A stretch of 64,000 nucleotides of DNA from JAPOXR01 sp965199765. Lineage in GTDB: Bacteria; Pseudomonadota; Alphaproteobacteria; Rhodobacterales; Rhodobacteraceae. The position numbers were made by a program, and so were the translations under genes. A model generated the notes under the pieces. The model had not been told where the DNA came from. It was given only the letters and a program-made list of their open reading frames with translations, and did not search any database. This document shows positions 35,045 to 43,432 of this stretch, piece after piece. The number at the start of each line of letters is the position of its first letter. The stretch's first letter is position 1. The DNA is taken from contig CBDATC010000001.1 of the NCBI GenBank assembly GCA_965199765.1, forward strand, positions 930,001 through 994,000. Reading direction: 5' to 3'.

Positions 35045-35084
35045 TGCTTTTTGGGTAATCCGGCTTATAATTCCCAAAAAAGCA
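35045..35084. repeat. Strong inverted repeat (hairpin) beside the IS1595 remnant
   Basis: TGCTTTTTGGGTAAT at 35045-35059 pairs with ATTCCCAAAAAAGCA at 35070-35084, with one unpaired base on each side, giving about 14 base pairs around a 10-base loop. It may be a bidirectional terminator (T-rich and A-rich arms) or a pair of facing element ends. It lies two bases outside the IS1595 remnant. Confidence 0.55.
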
Positions 35085-35169
35085 TTGAATCCATTGCGCC
35101 AACCCTATGGAAAACATCCTGTCCATTCGCTGAATGGTTCGGCATACAACTCGATAGAGACCCCGAAAT

Positions 35170-35243
35170 CACAGACAAACAATAGCAAATTCCATGCACG
35201 GTAAGGCTTTGAGCGGCAGAATCGACTTTTTCAGCAGACACAA
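35170..35243 (-). repeat. Solo right end of the ISNCY element
   Basis: Matches the right end of the full element (26660-26736) with few changes, sharing CCATGCACGGTAAGGC-like and TCAGCAGACACAA blocks. No transposase coding is attached. The 300 bases that follow (35244-35539) hold nothing I recognise. Confidence 0.7.
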
Positions 35244-35539
35244 GATAAAAATCTGGTTCTTCGAGAAAGCTTCGATCCGCAGATCGTTTCAAATCAACAT
35301 CATTCTAACACATGGCTTGCAATCTCGTGCGTCGAAAATACGGCGTTTAGCAAATCTCGCAGCTGTCCTTAAACCTTATACGAACGCCTTCACGTCATAA
35401 TTTTGGTCGTCCAACCGCTCTCTGAAGACACTCTGAAGACACAAGGACACGAAGAAAATCTATCAGCTCGATATGGTCGCGAAGCCGGTGTCGGCGACAA
35501 TTTTGACATTCGGTCTGACTTTGCGAAAATTCCTGAATG

Positions 35540-35757
35540 ACCAATCGAATTCGGAACATGAGACAGTTGCAAATTCTTTTCAAATGTGATTATCATCGTC
35601 TCACTCATGGCGGAAGATTCGCCTTTTTCACACAATATCTGGGCGAATCTTCCTATTTTCAGCTATGCCTGCCGAATCTTGGCAGTCACAACCAGCAGAA
35701 AATTCAATATGCAGTAAGGTGATGGGCGTCAGAATCGAATTATCAGGCAAACACCAA
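35540..35757 (-). pseudogene. ISNCY transposase N-terminus and right end, degraded copy
   Basis: Minus-strand reading gives ITFEKNLQLSHVPNSIG, matching the transposase N-terminus (TTFEKNLQLFHVP) of the full copy, and then diverges. The upstream leader at 35600-35757 also matches 26580-26736, including the GCGAATCTTCC inverted stretch near CACAATATCTGGGC. The stop codon of the P450 gene falls exactly at the edge of this copy, so the insertion may have set the P450 C-terminus. Confidence 0.75.
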
Positions 35758-36945
35758 CTAAACCTTCACCCACAATTCTTCTAATCCATGAAAATGATAG
35801 CGGTTCGCATATAGCGGCGGCTCGGCAATTGCTAAATTGGGGCAGCGCTCAAAGAGGACCGAGAGTCCAATTGCCATTTCCAAGCGGGCTAACGGCGCAC
35901 CGACACAAAAATGAATTCCCGCGCCAAAGGATGTATGAGTTCTACTGGTCCTCCAAGGATCAAACACCTCCGGCCGGTCATACACAGCCGGATCCCGGTT
36001 CGCCGCCGCCAAAATCAATGCAACCTCATCGCCACGCTCAAATCGATGTCCAAACATCTCTGAGCGGCACTTTGCCTGTCTTTGAAAAATGTGCAGCGGC
36101 GGGTCAAAGCGCAACACTTCTTCAACCGTTGCATCACGCATCTCCGGAGACAACAGATCAGCCGGATCGAACTCTGACTCAATGATCGCCTTGATTGCAT
36201 TCCCCATTGAATTTGCCGTCGCTTCATGTCCTGCATTCAGCAGCAGAATGCAGATCGAAATCATTTCGTCATTGCTGAGCTTTCCCTCATCATCTTCCGC
36301 CACAATCAACGCCGAAATGAGATCGTCGGAAGGCGCTGCGCGCCGCCGAGCGATTTCTGAACGGATGAATTCAGTGAATTCCACAGTGGCCTTTGCCGCT
36401 TTCCGCTCAATCTCAAGATCCCGCTTTGCCTGATACATTGCGACCATATCGTGCGACCAATCCAGCATTTGTCCGCACATTTCGAGTTGAACACCCAACA
36501 GGCGCGCGATGACCATGACCGGCAGATTTTCGCAGAAATTCCGCTGTAACTCAGCCCGCTCAGGAAACTGATCTATGAGTTGATCAGCCAGCTTTTCTAT
36601 ATCTGGTTCCAAGGAGCTGATTGCTCGTGAAGTGAAAGCCCGATTCACCAAGCCTCGCAGCCGGGTGTGCCTCGGCGGATCCAATTCAAGCATTGAATGC
36701 CGCTCAAGCGTGGTGAACGGCTCTAAGTGGGGTTTCGGCTTCGGCCGCAGATCATCCGGGATTTCGCGACCCCAATGACGATCGCGAAAAAAGGCGTTCA
36801 CTGCGCGATAGGAAACCGCTGATACTTGCTTGAAATCTTCCCAATAGAACAGATCTCCAGCTGCCATTGACTGTTGGTAGAATGGGTAAGGATTTTGTAC
36901 GAAGTCTGGATCCAATGGAGACTGCGACAATCGGTGAAGATCCAA
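35758..36945 (-). CDS. Cytochrome P450
   Basis: A 395-residue soluble bacterial P450 monooxygenase. The I-helix oxygen-activation motif is LLNAGHEATANS near residues 236-247, the K-helix ExxR is in VEEVLRFDPPLH near residues 280-291, and the heme-binding loop is SFGAGIHFCVGAPLARLE at 339-356 with the axial ligand Cys347. The start is a TTG at 36945 with an AGGGG ribosome binding site eight bases upstream. No ferredoxin or reductase gene is adjacent, so electrons must come from elsewhere. The substrate is unknown. The stop codon abuts a degraded insertion sequence, but the C-terminus looks complete. Confidence 0.94.
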   Translation of the reverse strand: MDLHRLSQSPLDPDFVQNPYPFYQQSMAAGDLFYWEDFKQVSAVSYRAVNAFFRDRHWGREIPDDLRPKPKPHLEPFTTLERHSMLELDPPRHTRLRGLVNRAFTSRAISSLEPDIEKLADQLIDQFPERAELQRNFCENLPVMVIARLLGVQLEMCGQMLDWSHDMVAMYQAKRDLEIERKAAKATVEFTEFIRSEIARRRAAPSDDLISALIVAEDDEGKLSNDEMISICILLLNAGHEATANSMGNAIKAIIESEFDPADLLSPEMRDATVEEVLRFDPPLHIFQRQAKCRSEMFGHRFERGDEVALILAAANRDPAVYDRPEVFDPWRTSRTHTSFGAGIHFCVGAPLARLEMAIGLSVLFERCPNLAIAEPPLYANRYHFHGLEELWVKV

Positions 36946-37781
36946 GAAAAAAACCCCTATTGAATGACTTTAGTTTGCGCTCGAGAGTGTTGATGCACGG
37001 CAGCTTCTTTACTTCGGCAAAACTTCTATCCACCCCAATCGTCAATCTTCGTTTATTGCAGGTTTAAGGCTCCTAAGACAAGATCATCATTCTATTCATT
37101 CCACGGTGTCAACGCAACTTTTTTGGCACTCTGTTTTTGTGTGATTGGTCGGATTTGTGATCTGCTGACCTTAAAACATGTATGCTGCCCTGATTGAAGC
37201 TTGTTTCCCGGCCACGACCCGAGCTCTTTTCTTTTTCGATGTCGGTTTCAGGGTCTAGGACGGCTGTATTCGCAGCGGAGGAGAACTGGCCAGAGATCGC
37301 ATCGATGTTCTTCAGACCGGTGAAAGCGCCGAACTGTTCATATCAAAGCGTGCAGTGGTCCCCGCGGCACCGATCACGCGGGCCTCGCAGCCAAGAACGC
37401 GCAGGAATTCTTCAACCTGCGTCAAGTCGTCCTGATGTTCGGAAGACTCCGCGTCCGGGATGCACTGCTTTGCTTATCATTGTGCATGAAACCTCTGCGC
37501 TTGAATCCATTCCACGCAAGCGTTTCGTTAAATTGAAACCGCTATTCAAAACCAATTACCTTGGCGCATCAAGGATTCTGATTCAGTCAATGGACTATGG
37601 CACAATAGGATTGAGCGCGGAGGCAGCATGCCGGCAAAGAATGCGCAAATGTCTTCAAAAATGGTTTCTTGAAACTGAAGAGCTCCCTATCCTTCAACAC
37701 CAGTCAAACCGCCGGGTCGGTTGCTTCGGGCGCATTTGACAGTGTATACGCCGGAACCGCGGAGAGAACACTGGAAAACAC
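36946..37781. other. Long gap without a recognisable gene
   Basis: About 835 bases between divergently read P450 and dehydratase genes. A 181-codon plus-strand frame (37194-37739) has no family resemblance and a composition unlike its neighbours; I do not support it. Minus-strand stretches such as DLTQVEEFLRVLGCEARVIG near 37330-37430, and plus-strand SVASGAFDSVYAGTAERTLE just before the dehydratase, look protein-like and suggest decayed genes, but I cannot name them. Confidence 0.4.
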
Positions 37782-38756
37782 ATGCTGCTGAGTTTATCCG
37801 ATATTGAAAACGCGGCGAAGCTTGTGCATAGCCGCATGGCCCCTACACCTGAGATCGCATGGCCGCTTTTGGCTGAGGCTGTATCCGCTGAAGTGTGGGT
37901 AAAGCACGAAAACCACACACCGATCGGCGCATTCAAAATCCGCGGAGGCATCACTTTCATTGATGCGCTGATGCGCTCTCGCCCCGAAGTCCGGGGAATC
38001 GTGACATCCACACGCGGCAATCATGGGCAAAGCATTTCACGAGCCGCAACAAATGCTGGCTTAATCGCTAAAATTTTCGTGCCGAGAGGCAATTCGGTGG
38101 AAAAAAACGCTGCCATGAAAGCTTTTGGGGCTGAACTGTTCGAATACGGCGATGACTTCGATGATTCAAGACAGGAAGCCTCGCATGTCGCTGAAATCGA
38201 AAACCTTGCTTTTGTCCCGCCGTTTCACCGCGATCTTGTGACCGGTGTGTCCACCTACGCGCTGGAATTTTTTTCCACCGTATCAGACCTTCACACCGTT
38301 TATGTGCCTATTGGCTGCGGATCCGGGATTTGCGGCTTGATCGAAACAAGAAACGCACTGAATTTACCCACGCGCATTGTCGGCGTTGTCTCAACGCACG
38401 CCAATTCGATGAAACTTTCTTTTGACGCTGGAATGCCAATCCCAACCAATTCTGCCAAGACCTTTGCGGATGGCATCGCAACCCGCGTGCCGGTTGAAGA
38501 AGCGTTTGCGATTTTTTCCGCTGGGGCTGATCGTATTGTAGCCGTGTCGGACGACCAAATCGCTGATGCCATCCGACTATACTACAAAACGACTCACAAT
38601 CTGGCGGAAGGCGCCGGCGCGGCGCCGCTGGCTGCGCTTATGCAAGAGCGCAGCCGCATGCGCGGCAAGAAAATCGGACTTGTGCTCTCCGGGGGCAATA
38701 TCGATACCGAATGGTTCCGATTGGTGCTTTCAGGGGAAACGCCCAAAGTCGCGTAA
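37782..38756 (+). CDS. Threonine/serine dehydratase-family PLP enzyme
   Basis: A 324-residue fold-type II pyridoxal-phosphate enzyme of the threonine dehydratase/serine racemase group, lacking the regulatory ACT domain of biosynthetic IlvA. The PLP lysine is in KHENHTPIGAFKIRGG near residues 40-55, the substrate loop in TSTRGNHGQSIS near residues 76-87, and the phosphate-binding glycine loop in VPIGCGSGICGL near residues 175-186. The C-terminal VLSGGNID is conserved. It would deaminate threonine, serine or a related hydroxy amino acid; EutB of ectoine degradation is a relative, but no ectoine genes are here. It converges with ilvE, with only three bases between the stops. Confidence 0.9.
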   Translation: MLLSLSDIENAAKLVHSRMAPTPEIAWPLLAEAVSAEVWVKHENHTPIGAFKIRGGITFIDALMRSRPEVRGIVTSTRGNHGQSISRAATNAGLIAKIFVPRGNSVEKNAAMKAFGAELFEYGDDFDDSRQEASHVAEIENLAFVPPFHRDLVTGVSTYALEFFSTVSDLHTVYVPIGCGSGICGLIETRNALNLPTRIVGVVSTHANSMKLSFDAGMPIPTNSAKTFADGIATRVPVEEAFAIFSAGADRIVAVSDDQIADAIRLYYKTTHNLAEGAGAAPLAALMQERSRMRGKKIGLVLSGGNIDTEWFRLVLSGETPKVA

Positions 38757-38759
38757 CCC

Positions 38760-39632
38760 TTACGAACGCACAAATTTTTCATAATCTCGGACGATCGTTT
38801 TCGTCAATTCACCGACCTCGAAATTGTAATCACCCATTTGACCAACCGGAGTGACCTCGGCGGCTGTGCCGGTGAGCCAGCATTGTTCGAAGTCTTCAAG
38901 CTCAACCGGCAAAATATGCCGCTCGTGAATCTTGACCTGTCGTTCTTTCAAAAGCCCCATTACAGTCTGCCGTGTGATGCCGTTCAGAAAGCAATCGGGC
39001 AGCGGAGTATGAATCTCGCCATCCTTCACAAAAAAGACATTCGCGCCTGTGGCTTCAGCGACGTAGCCGCGGTAATCGAACATCAGCGAATCCGAACAGC
39101 CTTTGGCTTCCGCTTCGTGCTTTGACATTGTGCAGATCATATAGAGGCCGGCAGCCTTCGCATGACAGGGGATGGTTTCGGGACTAGGCCGTCGCCAGCG
39201 TGAAATATCGAGCTTAGCGCCGCGGAATTTTGCATCGTCGCCATAATACGCTCCCCATTTCCATACCGCTATGGCCAGTCGAATCGGATTGCGGACCGCC
39301 GAAACCCCCATATCTTCACCTGACGAGCGCCACATGACCGGCCGCACATATGCATCCTTCAGTCCATTGACCTCCATAGCCACCGCTTTGGCGTTTTCTA
39401 TCTGTTCAGGCGTGTAATTCACCGTCATGCCCAAGGCTTCAGCTGATGCAATCAATCTTTCCGTATGCTTGCGATTCTCGAAGATTTTTCCATCGTAAGC
39501 CCGTTCGCCCTCAAAGACCGAAGAACCGTAGTGCAGAGCATGAGTCAGCACATGCACCTGCGCATCGCGCCAGGGGATCAGTTCTCCGTCAATCCAAATA
39601 TAACCATCCCGGTTGTCATACGCGTCGGTCAT
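38760..39632 (-). CDS. ilvE: Branched-chain amino acid aminotransferase
   Basis: A 290-residue class IV aminotransferase. The start is the ATG at 39632, with GAGGAG just upstream; the frame stays open much further but without homology. The PLP lysine is in IPCHAKAAGLYMI near residues 155-167, with YVAEATGANVFFV and TGTAAEVTPVG as further family motifs. It makes or degrades Leu, Ile and Val. It is divergent from the MarR-type petP gene across a 144-base region containing a palindrome. Confidence 0.95.
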   Translation of the reverse strand: MTDAYDNRDGYIWIDGELIPWRDAQVHVLTHALHYGSSVFEGERAYDGKIFENRKHTERLIASAEALGMTVNYTPEQIENAKAVAMEVNGLKDAYVRPVMWRSSGEDMGVSAVRNPIRLAIAVWKWGAYYGDDAKFRGAKLDISRWRRPSPETIPCHAKAAGLYMICTMSKHEAEAKGCSDSLMFDYRGYVAEATGANVFFVKDGEIHTPLPDCFLNGITRQTVMGLLKERQVKIHERHILPVELEDFEQCWLTGTAAEVTPVGQMGDYNFEVGELTKTIVRDYEKFVRS

Positions 39633-39730
39633 GTCATTCTCCTCATCGCAAACATTTTTCCGGTGTCGCCGACCGCCCGCTTTCGTCGAAATGCAAAGAC
39701 AGGTCGCCGCTATCGCATTAACAAAAAATA

Positions 39731-39770
39731 AAGTCAACCTTATTGACTTATCTTTTTTCTGCGGTAAATT
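39731..39770 (+). promoter_or_regulatory. Palindromic operator and promoter of petP, in the ilvE-petP divergent region
   Basis: AAGTCAA at 39731-39737 and TTGACTT at 39743-39749 form an exact inverted repeat around CCTTA, a size typical of MarR-family operators. The right arm doubles as a -35 box (TTGACT), followed after 16 bases by TAAATT at 39765-39770. That puts the transcription start at or next to the petP ATG (39777), so the mRNA may be leaderless. Binding by PetP itself is an inference. Confidence 0.5.
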
Positions 39771-39776
39771 CCGTGC

Positions 39777-40274
39777 ATGGCCAATGAATCGACATCTGGC
39801 GGCGCTGACCAGCTTCTGTTTCTCACCGACGACCAGCTCCGCAGCGGAATCGAAGCGATGTTCTTCGCTTATCGCGGATTTACCGCTGACCCAGACAAGA
39901 TTCTTCAGAATTTTGGCTACGGCCGCGCCCACCACAGAGCTGTGCATTTCATTGACCGTTATCCAGGAATCACTGTCAGTCGCCTCATATCTTTGCTTGG
40001 AGTCTCAAAGCAATCGCTCAACCGCGTCCTTCAAAGATTACATCGGGATGGCCTTGTGCATGCCACCGTCGGGGATGACCGGCGCACACGGCAACTGCAA
40101 CTCTCCGAAACCGGCAAGGCGCTGGAACAGCAACTCTCGGAAGGTCAGCGCAAACGCATGCGGGCGGCCTACCGCGCTGCCGGGCCGGAAGCCGTCGCTG
40201 GATTCCGCAAAGTTCTGGATGCGATAATGGATCCCCAATATCGAAGCGGCGGTGAACACGGGACCGAAGAATAA
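39777..40274 (+). CDS. petP: MarR-family regulator, PetP type
   Basis: A 165-residue winged-helix MarR protein. The DNA-binding region is ITVSRLISLLGVSKQSLNRV near residues 62-81, followed by LQRLHRDGLVHATVGDDRRT with the wing. The pairing with an OmpR-type regulator whose ATG overlaps the stop, and the location beside ilvE, match petP-petR of Rhodobacter. There PetR is needed for cytochrome bc1 and photosynthetic gene expression. No Shine-Dalgarno sequence lies in front of the ATG, in line with a leaderless transcript. Confidence 0.88.
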   Translation: MANESTSGGADQLLFLTDDQLRSGIEAMFFAYRGFTADPDKILQNFGYGRAHHRAVHFIDRYPGITVSRLISLLGVSKQSLNRVLQRLHRDGLVHATVGDDRRTRQLQLSETGKALEQQLSEGQRKRMRAAYRAAGPEAVAGFRKVLDAIMDPQYRSGGEHGTEE

Positions 40275-40972
40275 TGGTTCCCGATTCGAACCGCAGCCAC
40301 ATCTTGATCGTGGATGACGATGAAAGGCTGCGAAGCCTCTTGCAGCGCTACCTTGTCCGAAACGGCTACTGGTGCACTTGCGCAAAGCACGCCGACCACG
40401 CGCTGAATCTTCTTAAATTCATGCAATTTGATCTGATTGTCATGGATGTGATGATGCCAGAGATGGATGGGATCACATTGACCAGCCGAATCAGACAGTC
40501 CACCGCGATTCCGATCATCGTTCTCTCCGCGAAGACTGAAGTGGAAAGCCGCGTCACCGGTTTGCGCGCCGGGGCCGATGACTATGTGCAAAAGCCTTAT
40601 GAACCGGTTGAGCTGCTCCTGAGAATCGAGGCGGTGCTCCGGAGGGCCAATTCGCCCGAAACGCAATCCGCAGCGCAAATCCTTCCACTTGGCCGTTTCC
40701 AATTCGACACAGTGCGTGGAGAGCTCCGCGACGGCGACTTGGTTGTGCATCTCACTGAATTCGAACGGAAACTGATGCTCCGGCTGTCGGAGACTCCAAA
40801 CCGTGTCGTTAAGCGAAGTGAATTTTCCGAAGCCGGTTCCGAAGTGTCGGCACTGGGTCGCGCTGTCGATGTTCGGGTTTCACGTCTTCGTCAGAAATTC
40901 GAGAATGATCCCAGGCGCCCCCGGTATCTCGTCACTGTCCGCAGCGAAGGTTACATGCTCGTTCCGCATTAG
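40274..40972 (+). CDS. petR: OmpR-family response regulator, PetR type
   Basis: A 232-residue response regulator. The receiver domain has the acidic pocket IVDDDER at residues 12-18, the phosphate acceptor Asp58 in IVMDVMMPEMDG and the conserved lysine in YVQKPYEP. The C-terminal winged helix is of OmpR type (VSRLRQKFENDPRRPRYLVT). No histidine kinase is adjacent, as in other PetR loci. The start overlaps the petP stop by one base, so the two are co-expressed. Confidence 0.92.
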   Translation: MVPDSNRSHILIVDDDERLRSLLQRYLVRNGYWCTCAKHADHALNLLKFMQFDLIVMDVMMPEMDGITLTSRIRQSTAIPIIVLSAKTEVESRVTGLRAGADDYVQKPYEPVELLLRIEAVLRRANSPETQSAAQILPLGRFQFDTVRGELRDGDLVVHLTEFERKLMLRLSETPNRVVKRSEFSEAGSEVSALGRAVDVRVSRLRQKFENDPRRPRYLVTVRSEGYMLVPH

Positions 40973-41008
40973 CCTTCTCATACAACCCAGCGAAAGGACA
41001 TCGAAACG

Positions 41009-41956
41009 ATGGCCACAGCACTTATCACACATGACGAATGCTTGCAGCACGTCACACCGTCCGGCCACCCCGAACGGGTTGCTCGGATGGAAACACTGTT
41101 TGAACTCTTCGATCAAGACGAATTCTCGGATCTGATTCGCTGCGAAGCTCCGGTCTGTTCGATCCAACATCTGCTGCGGGCACACCCTCAAAGCTATATT
41201 GATGCCATCTTGCAATCGGCGCCCGACCGAGGATTTGTGTCGCTTGACCCCGATACTCATGTCTCTCCTGGTTCAATTAATGCCGCCAGACGAGCTGCAG
41301 GCGCCAATGTTCTAGCTGTCGATCTGGTGTTAAACGGAAAAGTTCGTAACGCCTTCTGCGCGGTTCGTCCGCCCGGCCATCACGCCGAATCCGCGCGCGC
41401 CATGGGCTTCTGTCTGTTCGCGAATGTCGTCGTCGGCGCACTGCATGCATTGGAAGAGCACGATCTTGACCGCGTCGGAATTGTGGATTTTGATGTCCAT
41501 CACGGGAATGGAACAAGTGCGCTCCTGTGGAATGACGAGCGGGTGCTTTTCGCCTCAACCCACGAAATGCCCTTGTTTCCTGGAACCGGCAACGAGTCAG
41601 AAACCGGCGCGCACAATCAGATTGTCAATGCGCCGCTTCGCAGCGGATCGGGTGGGGTGGAATTCAGGCAGGCTATGAATCACCGGATACTCCCCGCTTT
41701 GGAACGTCATCAACCGCAATGCATCTTCGTTTCGGCTGGATTTGATGCGCACCGGCGCGATCCCCTTGCCACGCTGAATTTCAGCGAAGACGACTTCAAA
41801 TGGGCCACGGAAGCAATCTGCGACGTTGCCGAGACCTGTTGTGGCGGCAGGGTGATTTCAACGCTTGAAGGGGGTTACGATCTGCAAGCTCTGCAGCAAT
41901 CGGCCGCCGCGCATCTTCGTGTCTTGCAGACAAGAGCTAATAGACTTGACCGCTGA
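41009..41956 (+). CDS. Histone deacetylase-family (AcuC/HDAC-like) protein
   Basis: A 315-residue zinc amidohydrolase of the HDAC superfamily. The catalytic His-His pair is in PPGHHAESARAMGFCLFAN near residues 114-132, and the zinc ligands are in DFDVHHGNGTSALLW near residues 160-174 and SAGFDAHRRDPLA near residues 246-258. In bacteria these enzymes act on acetylpolyamines or acetylated proteins. It precedes xseB-ispA, the usual order in Rhodobacterales. The GAAAGGA before the ATG is a reasonable ribosome binding site. Confidence 0.93.
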   Translation: MATALITHDECLQHVTPSGHPERVARMETLFELFDQDEFSDLIRCEAPVCSIQHLLRAHPQSYIDAILQSAPDRGFVSLDPDTHVSPGSINAARRAAGANVLAVDLVLNGKVRNAFCAVRPPGHHAESARAMGFCLFANVVVGALHALEEHDLDRVGIVDFDVHHGNGTSALLWNDERVLFASTHEMPLFPGTGNESETGAHNQIVNAPLRSGSGGVEFRQAMNHRILPALERHQPQCIFVSAGFDAHRRDPLATLNFSEDDFKWATEAICDVAETCCGGRVISTLEGGYDLQALQQSAAAHLRVLQTRANRLDR

Positions 41957-42251
41957 GCGAATGAAGCGTCCGAAAGACACTGTAAGCAACTATTCGATTT
42001 CAGATCCTTCGGTTCAATTGAGCATCGGATGCGAACCGCATCAACCCGGCGCTATCTGCGTTGATCCGCACCCAGCATTCCAGTCAAATTGCTTCGCTTA
42101 AAGTTTGCATCAGCCCTTCGCATCCAACTGAATTTCTCAAGGAAAAAAATTTTGGTTGTGAATGCGGGTTTGCCCGCGCGTCATTCTCTTGCATTGCAGA
42201 GCGTCAACGCAAGGTTTAAACTCGCTCGCAAGAGTGAGTGAAAGGATTCTG

Positions 42252-42548
42252 ATGTCCACAGCGAAACCAATTTCCGGATTGACTTTTGAGGACGCTTTGT
42301 CCCAGCTTGAATCGATCGTTGACCGGCTTGAGTCGGGAGAAACTCCGCTGGAAGACGCCATTGGACTTTACCAACGAGGAACCGCCTTGAAAACGCATTG
42401 TGAAAAAAAGCTCCGGTCCGCGGAGGAACGGGTGCAGAAAATCACCTTGGATTCAGATGGTATGCCGACAGATGTTGAAGACCGCTTCAGCGGTCATGCA
42501 TCCTTGCAGCATATGGATGATCCAGAAGATTCCGAGATTCCGTTTTGA
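42252..42548 (+). CDS. xseB: Exodeoxyribonuclease VII small subunit
   Basis: A 98-residue XseB, which with XseA degrades single-stranded DNA. TFEDALSQLESIVDRLESGE and PLEDAIGLYQRGTALKTHCE near residues 11-52 are the family core. The ATG at 42252 is chosen because AAAGGA precedes it; an upstream in-frame extension has no homology. Its stop overlaps the TTG start of ispA. The 295 bases between the HDAC gene and this one hold no gene. Confidence 0.94.
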   Translation: MSTAKPISGLTFEDALSQLESIVDRLESGETPLEDAIGLYQRGTALKTHCEKKLRSAEERVQKITLDSDGMPTDVEDRFSGHASLQHMDDPEDSEIPF

Positions 42549-43375
42549 GCGCCCGTGACCTTATCGAAGCTTCGCGCTTACGCATCGATCAGCATTTGAA
42601 GCAGTTTTTCCCGGATGAGGAAAATTCAAGGCTTTCGGCTGCAATGAAATATTCGCTGTTCGGAGGAAAGCGCATCCGCGGCTGCCTGGCAATCGAAAGC
42701 GCCCGGCTGTTTGGTATTGAAGACGAACGGCCTTTGCAGACGGCGGGGGCGATTGAATGCATTCACGCTTACTCTCTCATTCATGATGATCTCCCCTGCA
42801 TGGACGATGATTCTATGCGCAGGGGGAAGCCCACAGCGCATGTGAAATTTGGTGAAGCATTGGCGATCTTGGCAGGCGATGCACTCCAGAATCTGGCGTT
42901 TGAAATTTTGTCAAACGCGGCAACATCCCCCGATGCCGAAGTCCGAGTGGTGCTGATCGGCAGTCTGGCAAAAGCGGCAGGGCATAAGGGAATGTTATTG
43001 GGTCAGGACAAAGATATAGAGGCTAGCGATGCCGATCATGCACAGCTGGACGTTATCCTCTCCATGCTGAATCTCAAGACCGCAACGCTGATCTGCTGGT
43101 CTGCTCAGTCCGGCGCCATTCTTGCCAAACAACATCCCACCCCCCTTAAGACATTCGGCGCTAATTTGGGCATGGCCTATCAAATCATCGACGACTGTCT
43201 TGACGAAGAACCGGAAGGAGATGAAAGCCAGAATATCGTTCGTTTGATTGGTTTCAGTGAAGCCCAAAAACTTGCTCGGCAGCATATCGACCAAGCGTGT
43301 TCTGCGCTGAACGTATATGGACCGCGATCAAAGCCCCTCTGCGACATCGCAGAGCTAACACTCACAAGAAAATAA
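42545..43375 (+). CDS. ispA: Farnesyl diphosphate synthase (geranyltranstransferase)
   Basis: A 276-residue trans-prenyl transferase that makes C15 farnesyl diphosphate from IPP and DMAPP/GPP. The first aspartate-rich motif DDLPCMDDDS is at residues 81-90, and the second (IIDDCLDEE) has its aspartates at 216-220. GGKRIRGCL at 40-48 binds IPP. It starts with TTG, overlapping the xseB stop by four bases, and no better start exists. The protein is a little shorter than most IspA at the C-terminus. In relatives dxs follows; here the next gene is a convergent ABC exporter and dxs is not in the window. Confidence 0.94.
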   Translation: MSARDLIEASRLRIDQHLKQFFPDEENSRLSAAMKYSLFGGKRIRGCLAIESARLFGIEDERPLQTAGAIECIHAYSLIHDDLPCMDDDSMRRGKPTAHVKFGEALAILAGDALQNLAFEILSNAATSPDAEVRVVLIGSLAKAAGHKGMLLGQDKDIEASDADHAQLDVILSMLNLKTATLICWSAQSGAILAKQHPTPLKTFGANLGMAYQIIDDCLDEEPEGDESQNIVRLIGFSEAQKLARQHIDQACSALNVYGPRSKPLCDIAELTLTRK

Positions 43376-43432
43376 CGCGGGGCCGCGGTGTTCAACCGAA
43401 ACAGATAGCCAAAACGGCACTCCGACACCGAT

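Noticed and set aside
37194..37739. 181-codon plus-strand frame upstream of the dehydratase
   Set aside because: No family resemblance, odd composition rich in Arg, Ser and Cys, and no start context.
40169..40750. 193-codon frame antisense to petR
   Set aside because: Shadow of petP/petR coding; no independent motif.
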